A DNA stretch of 33,977 bases from Lentisphaerota bacterium (GTDB taxonomy: Bacteria; Verrucomicrobiota; Lentisphaeria; Victivallales; Victivallaceae), in assembly GCA_015061545.1 (NCBI GenBank), contig SUWJ01000025.1:1-33977 (forward strand), written 5' to 3'. A program made the position numbers and the translations under genes. Shown here in pieces: positions 1 through 8,056 of the stretch. The stretch's first letter is position 1. Every line of letters begins with the position of its first letter. The notes below the pieces were generated by a model, which worked only from the letters and a program-made list of their open reading frames with translations, ran no database searches and was not told the origin of the DNA.

Positions 1-17
1 AAACGAGCAAGGGAGGT

Positions 18-46
18 CCAGGAGGGCAATGCCAATGCCCTCTTGG
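18..46. other. Stem-loop near the left edge of the window
   Basis: An 11-bp stem with one G-T wobble pairs 18-28 with 36-46 around a 7-nt loop. No T-tract follows on the plus strand, so it is not a convincing terminator. It may belong to whatever lies left of the window. Apart from this and the terminator at 191-236, I see nothing recognisable in bases 1-268; the plus-strand open frame beginning at 87 runs into putP antisense and is not credible. Confidence 0.3.
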
Positions 47-190
47 GATGCGCAAACTCTACAATGCTGAATAACCCGTACAAGTCTTGAAGCGCATTTA
101 TAATGATGCCAACAGCTGCCCATCAAAACAAATTCATGAGCCAATGCAAATATATAGCGCTGAATATATGTGTTTGAGCTTAATTACTAC

Positions 191-236
191 AAAAAAAGTG
201 TTGCAAAACTATTCAGAGTTTTGCAACACTCATTTT
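191..236 (-). terminator. Bidirectional rho-independent terminator downstream of putP
   Basis: A perfect 14-bp stem (197-210 with 217-230) closes a 6-nt loop. On the minus strand it is followed by a run of T (the A-run at 191-197), and on the plus strand by a shorter T-run at 233-237. It lies about 40 nt after the putP stop codon and should end that transcript. It could also stop plus-strand transcription entering from the left. Confidence 0.85.
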
Positions 237-268
237 TCCCTTGATTTTATCGCTGCAAAAGCGGAAGA

Positions 269-1792
269 TCAATCCTGCTTCTGGCGGGATTTTTCAAACA
301 GTATAAGCACATCCAGCGAAGGGCGTTTGGTGCAAAGCGACACGATCAGCGCTGCCAGCAGCCCTGCGGCAAACCCGGGGATAATTTCGTAAATACCACT
401 GTCACTCAGGAAGATGTACCAGATAATATCGACCGCAAACCCGGCAATGATCCCCGCCAGCGCCCCTGCATAAGTCAGCCGCCGCCAGAACAGCGCCAGC
501 AGCATCACGGGGCCGAATGCCGAGCCGAATGCCGCCCATGCACAGGATACCAGCGCCATCAGACCTTTACAGGAAGGACTGCTGGCAATCAAAAACGCAG
601 CAACGGCAATGACTATCACCACCACACGCCCCGCAACAAGCATCTCTTTATCCGAAGCATTTTTCCGCAGCAAAGGCTTGTAAAGGTCGGAGGCAAATGC
701 CGATGCCGAAGCCAGCAGCTGCGAATCCGCCGTACTCATAGCCGCTGCCAGAATTGCCGAGAGCAGCACCCCCGCGCAGAAAATAAACAGCGTTACTAAA
801 CCGACGCTGTTGCCGAGCCACTCGAAAACCCTGCGCACCATTTCAATAAAGATAAGATCCGACTTGCCATTCATAAGCGCATCGCCGATAAAACGGCGGC
901 CGATCAACCCCACCGTGCAAGTGGCCAGCAATATCAGCAAAAGCCAGCTGCAGCCGATGATGCGGGATTTATTCATCTCTTTTTCGCTCCGCACCGAGAA
1001 ATAGCGGATCAAGATGTGGGGCATACCAAAGTACCCCAAACCCCAGCCAAGACCCGAAATAATATCTGAGCAGCTCTTCCAATCTGCCTTACCGCTGGAA
1101 AGGACGTTGTAATAATTTTCGGGCAGCGTTACCGCAGGCGCATTAAACGCAGCCGAATCCATCATCGCCACCGCCAGGATCGGCACCAGCATCAACGCCC
1201 CCAACATCAGCATACCTTGAAAGAAGTCCGTCCAGCACACCGCATTGAATCCGCCGAGGAAGGTGTAGACCACAATCACCACGCTGGCAATGATCATCGC
1301 CAGTTTCGGTTCCATCCCCAGCACGGTATTGAACAAAGTTCCGCAGGCGAACAAGCTGGCAGCGGTATAAATACAGTAGGTAATAACAAATACCAGCGCC
1401 GAACTCATCATGATCGCCTTGTTGCCCGTGCAGAAGCGTTTGGTAAGAAACTGCGGAATGGTAATGGCATCCCCCGCCACGATCGAATAACGCCGCAGAA
1501 CCGGTGCCACCCAGATCCAGGCGGCAAAAGTTCCCAACAGCAAACCGACGGCGATCCACACCTGTCCCATGCCGGTCAGGTAGATCGCCCCCGGCAAACC
1601 CATCAGCACCCACGCGCTCATATCCGAAGCTCCTGCCGAAAGCGCCGACACCCAGCCGTTCATCTGTCTGCCGCCGAGAAAGTAATCCTTTTCGGTGGCG
1701 CCTTTAGCACGATCGCGCACAAAAAAGTAGACTCCGACGCCCAGTACCACTACAAAATAACACAGCAAAGCCAATAATTCAGGTATTTTCAT
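269..1792 (-). CDS. putP: Sodium/proline symporter PutP
   Basis: This 507-residue inner-membrane protein of the solute:sodium symporter family probably imports L-proline with Na+. It closely follows E. coli PutP (502 residues). The segment around residues 52-68 (SAGASDMSAWVLMGLPG) contains the Na+/proline-binding Asp57 and Ser59, equivalent to E. coli Asp55 and Ser57. Arg42 in LGGR and the later MST motif (Ser340/Thr341 region in E. coli) are also present. The frame is open to 1930, but I place the start at 1792: a GGAG ribosome-binding site lies 6 nt upstream there, and the extra N-terminus is not PutP-like. A promoter precedes it at 1839-1866. It is monocistronic and divergent from the small membrane protein gene. 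Substrate assignment rests on motif similarity. Confidence 0.9.
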   Translation of the reverse strand: MKIPELLALLCYFVVVLGVGVYFFVRDRAKGATEKDYFLGGRQMNGWVSALSAGASDMSAWVLMGLPGAIYLTGMGQVWIAVGLLLGTFAAWIWVAPVLRRYSIVAGDAITIPQFLTKRFCTGNKAIMMSSALVFVITYCIYTAASLFACGTLFNTVLGMEPKLAMIIASVVIVVYTFLGGFNAVCWTDFFQGMLMLGALMLVPILAVAMMDSAAFNAPAVTLPENYYNVLSSGKADWKSCSDIISGLGWGLGYFGMPHILIRYFSVRSEKEMNKSRIIGCSWLLLILLATCTVGLIGRRFIGDALMNGKSDLIFIEMVRRVFEWLGNSVGLVTLFIFCAGVLLSAILAAAMSTADSQLLASASAFASDLYKPLLRKNASDKEMLVAGRVVVIVIAVAAFLIASSPSCKGLMALVSCAWAAFGSAFGPVMLLALFWRRLTYAGALAGIIAGFAVDIIWYIFLSDSGIYEIIPGFAAGLLAALIVSLCTKRPSLDVLILFEKSRQKQD

Positions 1793-1838
1793 AAAATTCT
1801 CCGGTAAATAATTAAAAAAAAAATGTAATATTGGAGGC

Positions 1839-1866
1839 AATATATCACGATTTTGATTTTTTTCAA
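1839..1866 (-). promoter_or_regulatory. Predicted putP promoter
   Basis: On the minus strand, TTGAAA (1861-1866) is separated by 16 bp from TATATT (1839-1844). This would give a 5' leader of about 40 nt before the putP start at 1792. The same TTGnAA-N16-TATATT arrangement occurs upstream of other genes in this window. Confidence 0.65.
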
Positions 1867-1941
1867 ATAAATAGCGCTGCCGCATGAAACTTTTTTTCTC
1901 CGCAGCCGGTCTTACTGTTATTACCCCCACCCGCCTGAGAG

Positions 1942-2310
1942 ATGAGTATGAAACAAATTGCTGCGGCTTTGCTTTGTATATTTTTTCTGCTGCTGGCGAT
2001 TATCGGAGCTTTATTGCCCGTAATTCCCACGGTGCCGTTTCTGCTGGCAGCGCTGTTTTTCGCCGCCAAAGTGCCTTTTTTGCAGCGGCATTTACTGAAC
2101 AACTCCAAATTTAAACGCTTCAGACAGCTGCTTGCCGATGAGCGCGGCAAACCGTCGCCGATATTCAGCGGGATATCAATTATCCTGTTGTGGGTATCGC
2201 TGACGATTACCGGGGTAATGATAAAAAATTTATTGCTGCGCATTTTTCTGTTGATGATTGCACTTGCAGTAACCCGGTATCTTCTGGCAGGCTGCTGTAA
2301 GAACAAATGA
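1942..2310 (+). CDS. DUF454 (YbaN-type) small inner-membrane protein
   Basis: This 122-residue protein is mostly hydrophobic, with an N-terminal hairpin of membrane segments (about residues 5-42), a basic middle, and two C-terminal membrane segments (about 75-115). The stretch LLPVIPTVPFLLAALFFAAK matches the DUF454/YbaN signature, a proline-rich turn between two membrane helices. The function of the family is unknown. The start could be the ATG at 1942 or the one at 1948; a GAGAG sequence just upstream fits the second better by spacing. It is a single gene divergent from putP, with no obvious partner. Confidence 0.75.
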   Translation: MSMKQIAAALLCIFFLLLAIIGALLPVIPTVPFLLAALFFAAKVPFLQRHLLNNSKFKRFRQLLADERGKPSPIFSGISIILLWVSLTITGVMIKNLLLRIFLLMIALAVTRYLLAGCCKNK

Positions 2311-2343
2311 TCCGCCCGAAACAGTAAAAATATCGACCGATGC

Positions 2344-2371
2344 TTGCAAAAAAATTGTTCAATGCTATATT
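2344..2371 (+). promoter_or_regulatory. Predicted promoter of the first pseudopilin operon
   Basis: TTGCAA (2344-2349) and TATATT (2366-2371) are separated by 16 bp. Initiation near 2378 would leave a leader of about 145 nt before the start at 2524. The TGCAAA and TATATT blocks recur with identical spacing at 6893-6919. Confidence 0.6.
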
Positions 2372-2395
2372 ATAGAGTACCGGACGCAACAATAT

Positions 2396-2408
2396 TCATC
2401 ATTGATGA
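2396..2408. promoter_or_regulatory. Palindrome downstream of the promoter, possible operator
   Basis: TCATCATTGATGA is a perfect 6+1+6 palindrome about 20 nt after the predicted start of transcription. A related half-site (CATCAATGAT) occurs at 2433-2442. The position suits a repressor site for the secreted-enzyme operon, but no regulator gene is present in the window to match it. Confidence 0.3.
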
Positions 2409-2523
2409 AACCAAGTATCATTCAGCAATTTACATCAATGATAAACATTGCCACCGGAATGAATCAAAGAGCAAAACACATTAAACTTATAACACAAAAA
2501 AATCAATGTCAAGGAGAGGGAAA

Positions 2524-3243
2524 ATGAAGAAACACTTTACTTTGATCGAATTGCTGGTAGTCATCGCCATCATCGCAATTCTCGCTGCCATGCTGCTGCC
2601 CGCGCTTTCAGCGGCCCGGGAACGCGCCAGAATCAGCAGCTGCGTCAACAAACTCAAGCAGATCGGCACCGCGTCGCTGATGTATGCCAACGATCATAAA
2701 GACCACCTTATGCAGTCGGTTCATCAGGCTGATTGCAACGGTACCTACGTTACCGGCAACTACTGCGACAGCTCTGCCGCACCTTCCAAGCTGCCTCAGG
2801 GCGGTTATTTCAGCAACAAAGGCAACAGCAACCGGATGATGAATCAGACCTACCGCTGCCCCAGCGATTCGACCTTTTACGGGTTCGGCAGGGCTGCTAA
2901 CGCTGACCCCGACAACAACAACAGCAAAAACAGCTATGCTTATGTCATGGCTCACCATTGTTCGCACTATCCGTTGAACTCCAGCCGTGCCATCTGCGAC
3001 CGCTATATGGTTGGCAAGCACAATCCTGATTTTGTTTTCTTCCACGATATGGCTCCGTTTACGGGTACCACCAAGCCCGATTATCTGACTGCGCCGATGA
3101 TCCACCCCAATTTGATCAACACTTTGCGTATCGGCGGCCATGTCAATCAGGTAAATATTACGCTGGAAAAGGCAAGAGCAACGTCAATGAAAAACTTTGT
3201 CATCCAGATAGTCGAACCTGACAACGACGAAAACTACAAATAA
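2524..3243 (+). CDS. Pseudopilin-like protein (type II secretion / type IV pilin N-terminus), H-X9-DG motif degraded
   Basis: This 239-residue protein begins with a short basic leader and the type IV pilin-like FTLIELL segment, including Glu at +5, followed by a hydrophobic helix ending near residue 30. The residue before the predicted cleavage point is His (KKH/FTLIE), not the usual Gly. The ATG at 2506 lies upstream of the ribosome-binding site AGGAGAGGG, so the true start is 2524. The C-terminal part is polar with several cysteines. Where relatives have H-X9-DG, this protein reads H206-X9-KA. It is followed after 21 nt by a large secreted hydrolase-like protein, a pairing repeated later in the window. 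Such proteins are common in PVC bacteria; the role is unproven, perhaps surface display or substrate capture. Confidence 0.8.
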   Translation: MKKHFTLIELLVVIAIIAILAAMLLPALSAARERARISSCVNKLKQIGTASLMYANDHKDHLMQSVHQADCNGTYVTGNYCDSSAAPSKLPQGGYFSNKGNSNRMMNQTYRCPSDSTFYGFGRAANADPDNNNSKNSYAYVMAHHCSHYPLNSSRAICDRYMVGKHNPDFVFFHDMAPFTGTTKPDYLTAPMIHPNLINTLRIGGHVNQVNITLEKARATSMKNFVIQIVEPDNDENYK

Positions 3244-3264
3244 ATTCTTGTCATTAAAAATCTT

Positions 3265-6200
3265 ATGAAAAAAACACTTCTGCTTTTGGCGGCGGTTTTG
3301 CCGTTGGCAGTATCTGCAAAACCGTTTACTGTTCACCACAATGACGGCAATCTGCAAGTATCGCACAACGGAAAAAGCATCATCGCCGGGGAACTTTTCG
3401 ATATTTTTGAAACCCGCGGTTTTGCCCAATTTCCCGCTCAAATCGAACAAGTTGGCCACCATCGGGTATATAACCGGTTCGGCGAGGTGGATAAGCTCAA
3501 ATTCCGCCGCGAAGCAGTGCTGAAAGATAACGGCAAAGAAGTGGAAATATCTTTCCAGTTCGATGTACCTGCCTACAGCCGTTATGCTGACGGCAAAGCC
3601 AAAAACTACTCGCTTTATTTACCCTATAAAGAATTTGCCAATTACAGCTACAAAGCTGTTCAGGGGCGGGTGAGCAAAGCCGGTTGGATCTCCGGCAAGA
3701 TTCCTGCCGATGCCCCCGAAGGAGCCAATCTTGCCAAGGGCAATATCCGGCAGATCACGTTGACCGCGCCCGACAAAAGCCGCAGTATCACCATCGACTG
3801 CAGCGTGGCGGGCAGCAACGACTTTTACAGCGACTATCCGCCCAACGCGGGGGTGTTGAGCCAATGGAGTTTCAAGCGCAAGGGCGATTATATTGAAATG
3901 AAGCTGACTTATGCGCCCCAATTTTACGGCGGAACTCAGACCGGAAAAGTACTGATTTACGAAGATACGCCCGAAAATGATTATTCGCTGCGTCACGCAC
4001 GGCTCAACGGCAAGTATTTTTCGGAGCTGCCTGCCGATCGTCAATTTGCCTTCGGAGAATCCCAAGCCGGCAAGATGTACCAGCCGGCGGGGAGTGCATT
4101 GTTCGATGCCGCCAAAGGGTTCGGCTGGCTGGATAACCGGTCGCTTAACAAGCGGAACTTTGCCCCCAGCGGAGCTTATTACAGCGCCGTTTACTCCAAC
4201 TCGGCAGCCACCTTCCGCATGAATAATCTGCGCAAAGGGCTGCACCTGATAACTGCCGTGGTGCCGACCTATCAAACCGGAATCAAAAATATGTCCATTG
4301 CCGTCAACGGCAAAGTCTATGTAAAAAAACTCAGCGCCAAGCCGATGGAAATAACGACCGTTTGTTTCCCCGCCTGGATCGAAAACGGCACGGCGGATGT
4401 TACTTTTGACGGCGATTGGCAGCTTGCCGCACTTAACGACTCGCTGCTGCAAACCAGTTACGAAGATATAACGTTCAGACGCGGTTTCTGGCTCGGCAAT
4501 AACGTGCCGTACCCGTCGGTAATGTTCCAAAACAGCCACTACGCCCAAGAACCGGCTTACAACGTCGGCATTGCCAGCTATCCGCTGCCCATTCCCGGCG
4601 AAGAGATGAAAAATCCCCGCAAAGAGATCAAGCAGCCGACCGCTTATGCCGATTTCAGCGGCAAACAGGATTGGCGCGGCGGCGCGCTGATCGGCTCCCT
4701 CGGCCCCGGCAACAACGGCAGTTTTGCGGAGTTTGCCGATCCTGCGGCGCTGGAGCGGCGCTTGCAGGAGCTTCAGCAGGATAAAAACGATGTGATCATG
4801 CTCAACGGATTTCTTTCGCGCCACACCTACCCTGCCCATACGGAACGGGTGAACAATATGATCCAACGCATTACCACTGCCGGGCACAAGCTGGGCATGA
4901 AGTTCCTTGACCACAGCGATTACTCCCTGTTGTGGCAATGCGACAGCGGCTATCGGGTGATGACCGAACGGATGGATCAGCTGCAGCACACCGTGGATTG
5001 CAGTTTACCCATCCGCGGCCTCTGCCCCAGCAATCCGATCGCCAAAAAGATCTTTTTTGATTACATGACCAACTTTGTCAAAACTACCGATATCGACGGG
5101 ATCATGGTCGATGAAATCGCATTTCACGGCGACAAACTCTGCGGCTGCGCCTGGTGCCGCAAGGCATTTACGCAGGCGACCAACTGGGTGCTGCCTGCCG
5201 ATGAAAACAGTCCGCATTTGCTGAACCGCGATTCGCCGCTGTGGAGAGCGTGGCTCAAATGGCGGCAGACAGCGATCGGCAATTTCTGGTACGAACTCCG
5301 GCAGCAGCTCAAGCCCATCAAGCCGGAACTGGTATTTATCGGCTACACCACCCATTACGGGATGTGGGGCAATTATGCGTCGCTGACCACCTCGGCGGTG
5401 ATGGAACAGTTCTGCCGCACCTACGATTTTATCGGTACGGAGATCATGACCCGCAACGCATTTGCCAGTTATCGGGGTACCTTCTCCATGCGCAAACTCA
5501 AAAATATGTACCGCAACTGCTACGGAATACCCGTTTTCGGGCTGGTTTACAACGATGCCCGCTGCTGGGATGTTATGTATTTCGGCTGGGCGCTGAACAA
5601 TATGCACGCGCAGACCACCTGGGAAATGCGGGGGTTGATGCGGCCCGAGGGCAAATCCAACTATCGGGTATTTTCACTTGAAAAAGGCAATATGGATAAA
5701 AAGAGTGCCAAAAGCATGGCAAAAATATTGCTCTACTTTTCCAACTCCAGCCGTGACTGTGGCAAAAGTATATCGCCCAACAATGAGCTGCTGGGCTGGT
5801 CGCAGCTGCTGTCAAGCAAGCATATCCCCCACGAATTCATCAACGATGCGGGGTTGAATCAAACCATGCTCAAAGATTATCCGGTGCTGATAATCGGTAC
5901 CGCCACCAGTTTGAGCAAAAATGATATTGCCGAAATCAAAAAATATGTGGAAAACGGCGGCATTGTTTACGCTTCTGCTTTTGCCGGATACTACGACGAA
6001 ATCGCTCAAAAACGCGAACATTGGCTGTTCGGCCAGGAGCTGCTGAACGGTGCCGATCATATGAACGACAGCACCGCAGGCTATAAAAAACTGCAAGTTT
6101 GCGCCACCAAAGAAGAGCTGCTTACCGATGCACCTGTGCGTTATGCGCGGTATTTCTATTCCAAAGGCAAAAATAAGCTAAATGTGATCTGGGAATTTGT

Positions 6201-6738
6201 TATCAACGACAAAGGCACCACCGTTCCTGCATTGGTCAGCAATCAAATCGGCAAGGGCAAGGTCTACTTTTCGCCCGCACTTTTTGCCACACCCGCTTAT
6301 TCGATCGAAGTCACCAGCAAAAATATTATGAAGTTCCAGCGCAAAGTGCAAGCCGAAGCGCTGGCGTGGAAGATCGTGGAAATGATCGCCAAAGATCACC
6401 TGGTCTGGGATGCAGCCAACGTGCCTGAACAGGTTTTGACCACTCTTTACCGGACAAAAGACAATAAAATCGCGGTGCATATGCTCAACGCCACCAAATC
6501 CAACTATAAACCCGGCGACAAGATCCCCAGCGTAACGCCGGAAAACGCTTACGAGCCGCTGGATAAGGCGATGAGTTTTGTTATGCCTGTAACTGGTGAA
6601 GTCAAGTCGGTCTACGCCTGTTCGCCTGACTTTGAAGGCAAAAAGCTGCTGCCCTTTACGGTCAGCAACAACGCAGTAAAGGTTTCGATCCCGGCGGGAA
6701 CGCTGCAATGCTATATGATCGTTTACATTGAACAGTAG
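3265..6738 (+). CDS. Large secreted glycoside-hydrolase-like protein with beta-galactosidase trimerisation-like domain
   Basis: This 1157-residue exported protein has a clear signal peptide (MKKTLLLLAAVLPLAVSA, cleavage near residue 18). Residues 20-460 look like beta-sandwich domains. Residues about 500-780 resemble a TIM barrel: DGIMVDEI carries Asp616/Glu617, followed by a CGCAWC cluster at 626-631, and FIGTEI places Glu726 near the end of a later strand. Residues about 855-1020 (YPVLIIGTATSLS, then YVENGGIVYAS) resemble the glutamine-amidotransferase-like trimerisation domain of GH42 enzymes. A C-terminal sandwich follows. I infer hydrolysis of a glycan, but cannot name a family or substrate. 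No good ribosome-binding site precedes the ATG, so translation may be coupled to the pseudopilin gene 21 nt upstream. Confidence 0.6.
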   Translation: MKKTLLLLAAVLPLAVSAKPFTVHHNDGNLQVSHNGKSIIAGELFDIFETRGFAQFPAQIEQVGHHRVYNRFGEVDKLKFRREAVLKDNGKEVEISFQFDVPAYSRYADGKAKNYSLYLPYKEFANYSYKAVQGRVSKAGWISGKIPADAPEGANLAKGNIRQITLTAPDKSRSITIDCSVAGSNDFYSDYPPNAGVLSQWSFKRKGDYIEMKLTYAPQFYGGTQTGKVLIYEDTPENDYSLRHARLNGKYFSELPADRQFAFGESQAGKMYQPAGSALFDAAKGFGWLDNRSLNKRNFAPSGAYYSAVYSNSAATFRMNNLRKGLHLITAVVPTYQTGIKNMSIAVNGKVYVKKLSAKPMEITTVCFPAWIENGTADVTFDGDWQLAALNDSLLQTSYEDITFRRGFWLGNNVPYPSVMFQNSHYAQEPAYNVGIASYPLPIPGEEMKNPRKEIKQPTAYADFSGKQDWRGGALIGSLGPGNNGSFAEFADPAALERRLQELQQDKNDVIMLNGFLSRHTYPAHTERVNNMIQRITTAGHKLGMKFLDHSDYSLLWQCDSGYRVMTERMDQLQHTVDCSLPIRGLCPSNPIAKKIFFDYMTNFVKTTDIDGIMVDEIAFHGDKLCGCAWCRKAFTQATNWVLPADENSPHLLNRDSPLWRAWLKWRQTAIGNFWYELRQQLKPIKPELVFIGYTTHYGMWGNYASLTTSAVMEQFCRTYDFIGTEIMTRNAFASYRGTFSMRKLKNMYRNCYGIPVFGLVYNDARCWDVMYFGWALNNMHAQTTWEMRGLMRPEGKSNYRVFSLEKGNMDKKSAKSMAKILLYFSNSSRDCGKSISPNNELLGWSQLLSSKHIPHEFINDAGLNQTMLKDYPVLIIGTATSLSKNDIAEIKKYVENGGIVYASAFAGYYDEIAQKREHWLFGQELLNGADHMNDSTAGYKKLQVCATKEELLTDAPVRYARYFYSKGKNKLNVIWEFVINDKGTTVPALVSNQIGKGKVYFSPALFATPAYSIEVTSKNIMKFQRKVQAEALAWKIVEMIAKDHLVWDAANVPEQVLTTLYRTKDNKIAVHMLNATKSNYKPGDKIPSVTPENAYEPLDKAMSFVMPVTGEVKSVYACSPDFEGKKLLPFTVSNNAVKVSIPAGTLQCYMIVYIEQ

Positions 6739-6791
6739 ACGCAGTTTGCAGAATAAAAAAATTTTTTCTGAAAACTGTTTGCCAATCTGCG

Positions 6792-6833
6792 GAACAGCCG
6801 TACTGTTGAAATAAAACTTCAGTACGGCTGTTC
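6792..6833. terminator. Perfect 14-bp hairpin after the first secreted-enzyme operon
   Basis: 6792-6805 pairs perfectly with 6820-6833 around a 14-nt AT-rich loop, 54 nt after the upstream stop codon. There is no T-tract after it on either strand, so it may protect the mRNA 3' end or act with another factor instead of terminating on its own. Confidence 0.5.
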
Positions 6834-6892
6834 GTTGTATGGCATCTTTCCTGCCGATGGCACAACCAAGCATAAAACTGTCTTCCGAACAA

Positions 6893-6919
6893 TGCAAATA
6901 TTTTTTTTGGTGCTATATT
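6893..6919 (+). promoter_or_regulatory. Predicted promoter of the four-gene redox operon
   Basis: TATATT lies at 6914-6919, with ATGCAA at 6892-6897 sixteen bases upstream in the -35 position. TGCAAA and TATATT have the same spacing as in the promoter at 2344-2371. The resulting leader would be only about 25 nt, ending in an AAAGGAG ribosome-binding site. Confidence 0.5.
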
Positions 6920-6951
6920 ACATGAGGAATTTCAGCAGAAAGGAGCTTTTT

Positions 6952-7488
6952 ATGAGCAAAAAAATATTGATTATCGCTTCCTCCCCCCGACGCAACGGCA
7001 ACAGCGAAATGCTGTGCGATGCCTTTATTGCCGGCGCTCAAGCCGCCGGCAATCAGGTGGAAAAAGTTACTCTGGCTGGCAAAAAAATCAACTTCTGCAC
7101 CGCCTGTTACGCCTGTCATAAGGGCGAATGCGTGCACAAAGACGATGCGCCTGAAATTGCCCGGAAGATGCTCGCTGCCGATGTTATCGTGCTGGCGACT
7201 CCGGTGTACTTTTACACCATGTGCGCCCAGCTTAAAGCGTTGATCGACCGCACGGTAATGGTTTACCCGCAGATTCAGAACAAGGATTTTTATTACCTTA
7301 TGACCATGGCGGAAACCGATGAAACCATGTTTAAAGGCACTATTGAAGCGCTGCGGGGCTTTGCTGCCTGCTGCGAAAACTCCCGCGAATGCGGTATCGT
7401 AGCAGTACCCGGTGTTTACGAATCAGGCGCCATAGCGGGCAACCCTGCGCTGGAAACTGCCCGTAAAATGGGCGCAGCGATCCAATAA
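6952..7488 (+). CDS. Flavodoxin-fold flavoprotein with iron-sulfur-flavoprotein-type cysteine motif
   Basis: This 178-residue cytoplasmic protein is related to NADPH-dependent FMN reductases and iron-sulfur flavoproteins (Isf). The segment SSPRRNGNSE (residues 10-19) is the FMN phosphate-binding loop. C49-X2-C52-X2-C55-X4-C60 matches the compact [4Fe-4S] motif of Isf, and ATPVYFYTMCAQLKALIDR is the second flavin-contact region. The frame is open from 6835, but AAAGGAG before the ATG at 6952 and the family N-terminus fix the start. It heads a tight operon with an FTR catalytic subunit (12 nt away) and a thioredoxin, so it may feed electrons to them. Some relatives keep these cysteines without a proven cluster, so the cluster is inferred. 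Confidence 0.75.
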   Translation: MSKKILIIASSPRRNGNSEMLCDAFIAGAQAAGNQVEKVTLAGKKINFCTACYACHKGECVHKDDAPEIARKMLAADVIVLATPVYFYTMCAQLKALIDRTVMVYPQIQNKDFYYLMTMAETDETMFKGTIEALRGFAACCENSRECGIVAVPGVYESGAIAGNPALETARKMGAAIQ

Positions 7489-7500
7489 GGAATCCCAAGT

Positions 7501-7710
7501 ATGGATCTGCCGCAAAACGTACATTTGAATCCCGATCAACAGCTGGTGGAAAAGATGCTGGAAGCAATGAAAAAAAATGGCGGTTACTGCCCCTGCCGTT
7601 TGCAGCATACTGAAGAAAACCGCTGTATTTGTGTTGAATTCCGCAATCAGATTGCCGATCCGGAATTTACCGGGTATTGTCATTGTCACCTCTATTATAA
7701 GGATAAATAA
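7501..7710 (+). CDS. Short ferredoxin:thioredoxin reductase catalytic-subunit-like protein
   Basis: This 69-residue protein carries the three CxC motifs of the FTR catalytic subunit: CPC at 30-32, CIC at 42-44 and CHC at 60-62. In the family, four cysteines hold a [4Fe-4S] cluster and two form the redox disulfide that reduces thioredoxin. The outer motifs keep the plant/cyanobacterial separation, but the middle motif is shifted about 7 residues forward and reads CIC instead of CPC. No variable subunit is encoded nearby. An AAGGAA ribosome-binding site precedes the ATG, and only 3 nt separate its stop from the thioredoxin start, a strong sign of a functional pair. Confidence 0.8.
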   Translation: MDLPQNVHLNPDQQLVEKMLEAMKKNGGYCPCRLQHTEENRCICVEFRNQIADPEFTGYCHCHLYYKDK

Positions 7711-7713
7711 GCT

Positions 7714-8031
7714 ATGGAAGTGTTGCATTTGAATAAAGAATCTTTTGAAAAACTTACTGCTCAGCAGGAAAAGGCGGTGTTGATCGACTTCTGGGCAAGC
7801 TGGTGCGGTCCCTGCATGAAACTGGCAGGCGAACTGGAAGCGCTGGCAGCCGATCACGAAGATCTGATCGTCGGCAAGATCAACATCGAAGATCAGGCCA
7901 ATATTCAGCTGGCGGCAGCGCTGGGAGTCACCAGTATTCCGGCATTGTTTTTCTACCGCAACGGTCAGCTGGTCAAGCAGCTGGTCGGTTATATGAAAAA
8001 GGCGGAACTGGAAGCCAAACTCGAACTGTAA
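7714..8031 (+). CDS. trxA: Thioredoxin
   Basis: This 105-residue protein is a complete thioredoxin domain. The active site W30-C-G-P-C34 is canonical, the buried Asp25 (E. coli Asp26) is present, and TSIPALFFY contains the conserved cis-proline. It has no signal peptide, so it acts in the cytoplasm as a disulfide reductant. It is encoded immediately after the FTR-type catalytic subunit, making that its likely electron donor. Whether it is the cell's main thioredoxin cannot be told from this window; the gene symbol follows family usage. Confidence 0.92.
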   Translation: MEVLHLNKESFEKLTAQQEKAVLIDFWASWCGPCMKLAGELEALAADHEDLIVGKINIEDQANIQLAAALGVTSIPALFFYRNGQLVKQLVGYMKKAELEAKLEL

Positions 8032-8056
8032 ATACTATTGTATCAAGGTATAAATA

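Noticed and set aside
1..60. A possible tRNA or structured RNA end at the left edge
   Set aside because: The hairpin is present, but no cloverleaf, anticodon arm or CCA end can be drawn.
3619..4989. A 456-codon minus-strand frame inside the large secreted protein gene
   Set aside because: The plus-strand frame has a signal peptide and recognisable domains across the same DNA; the minus frame has none.
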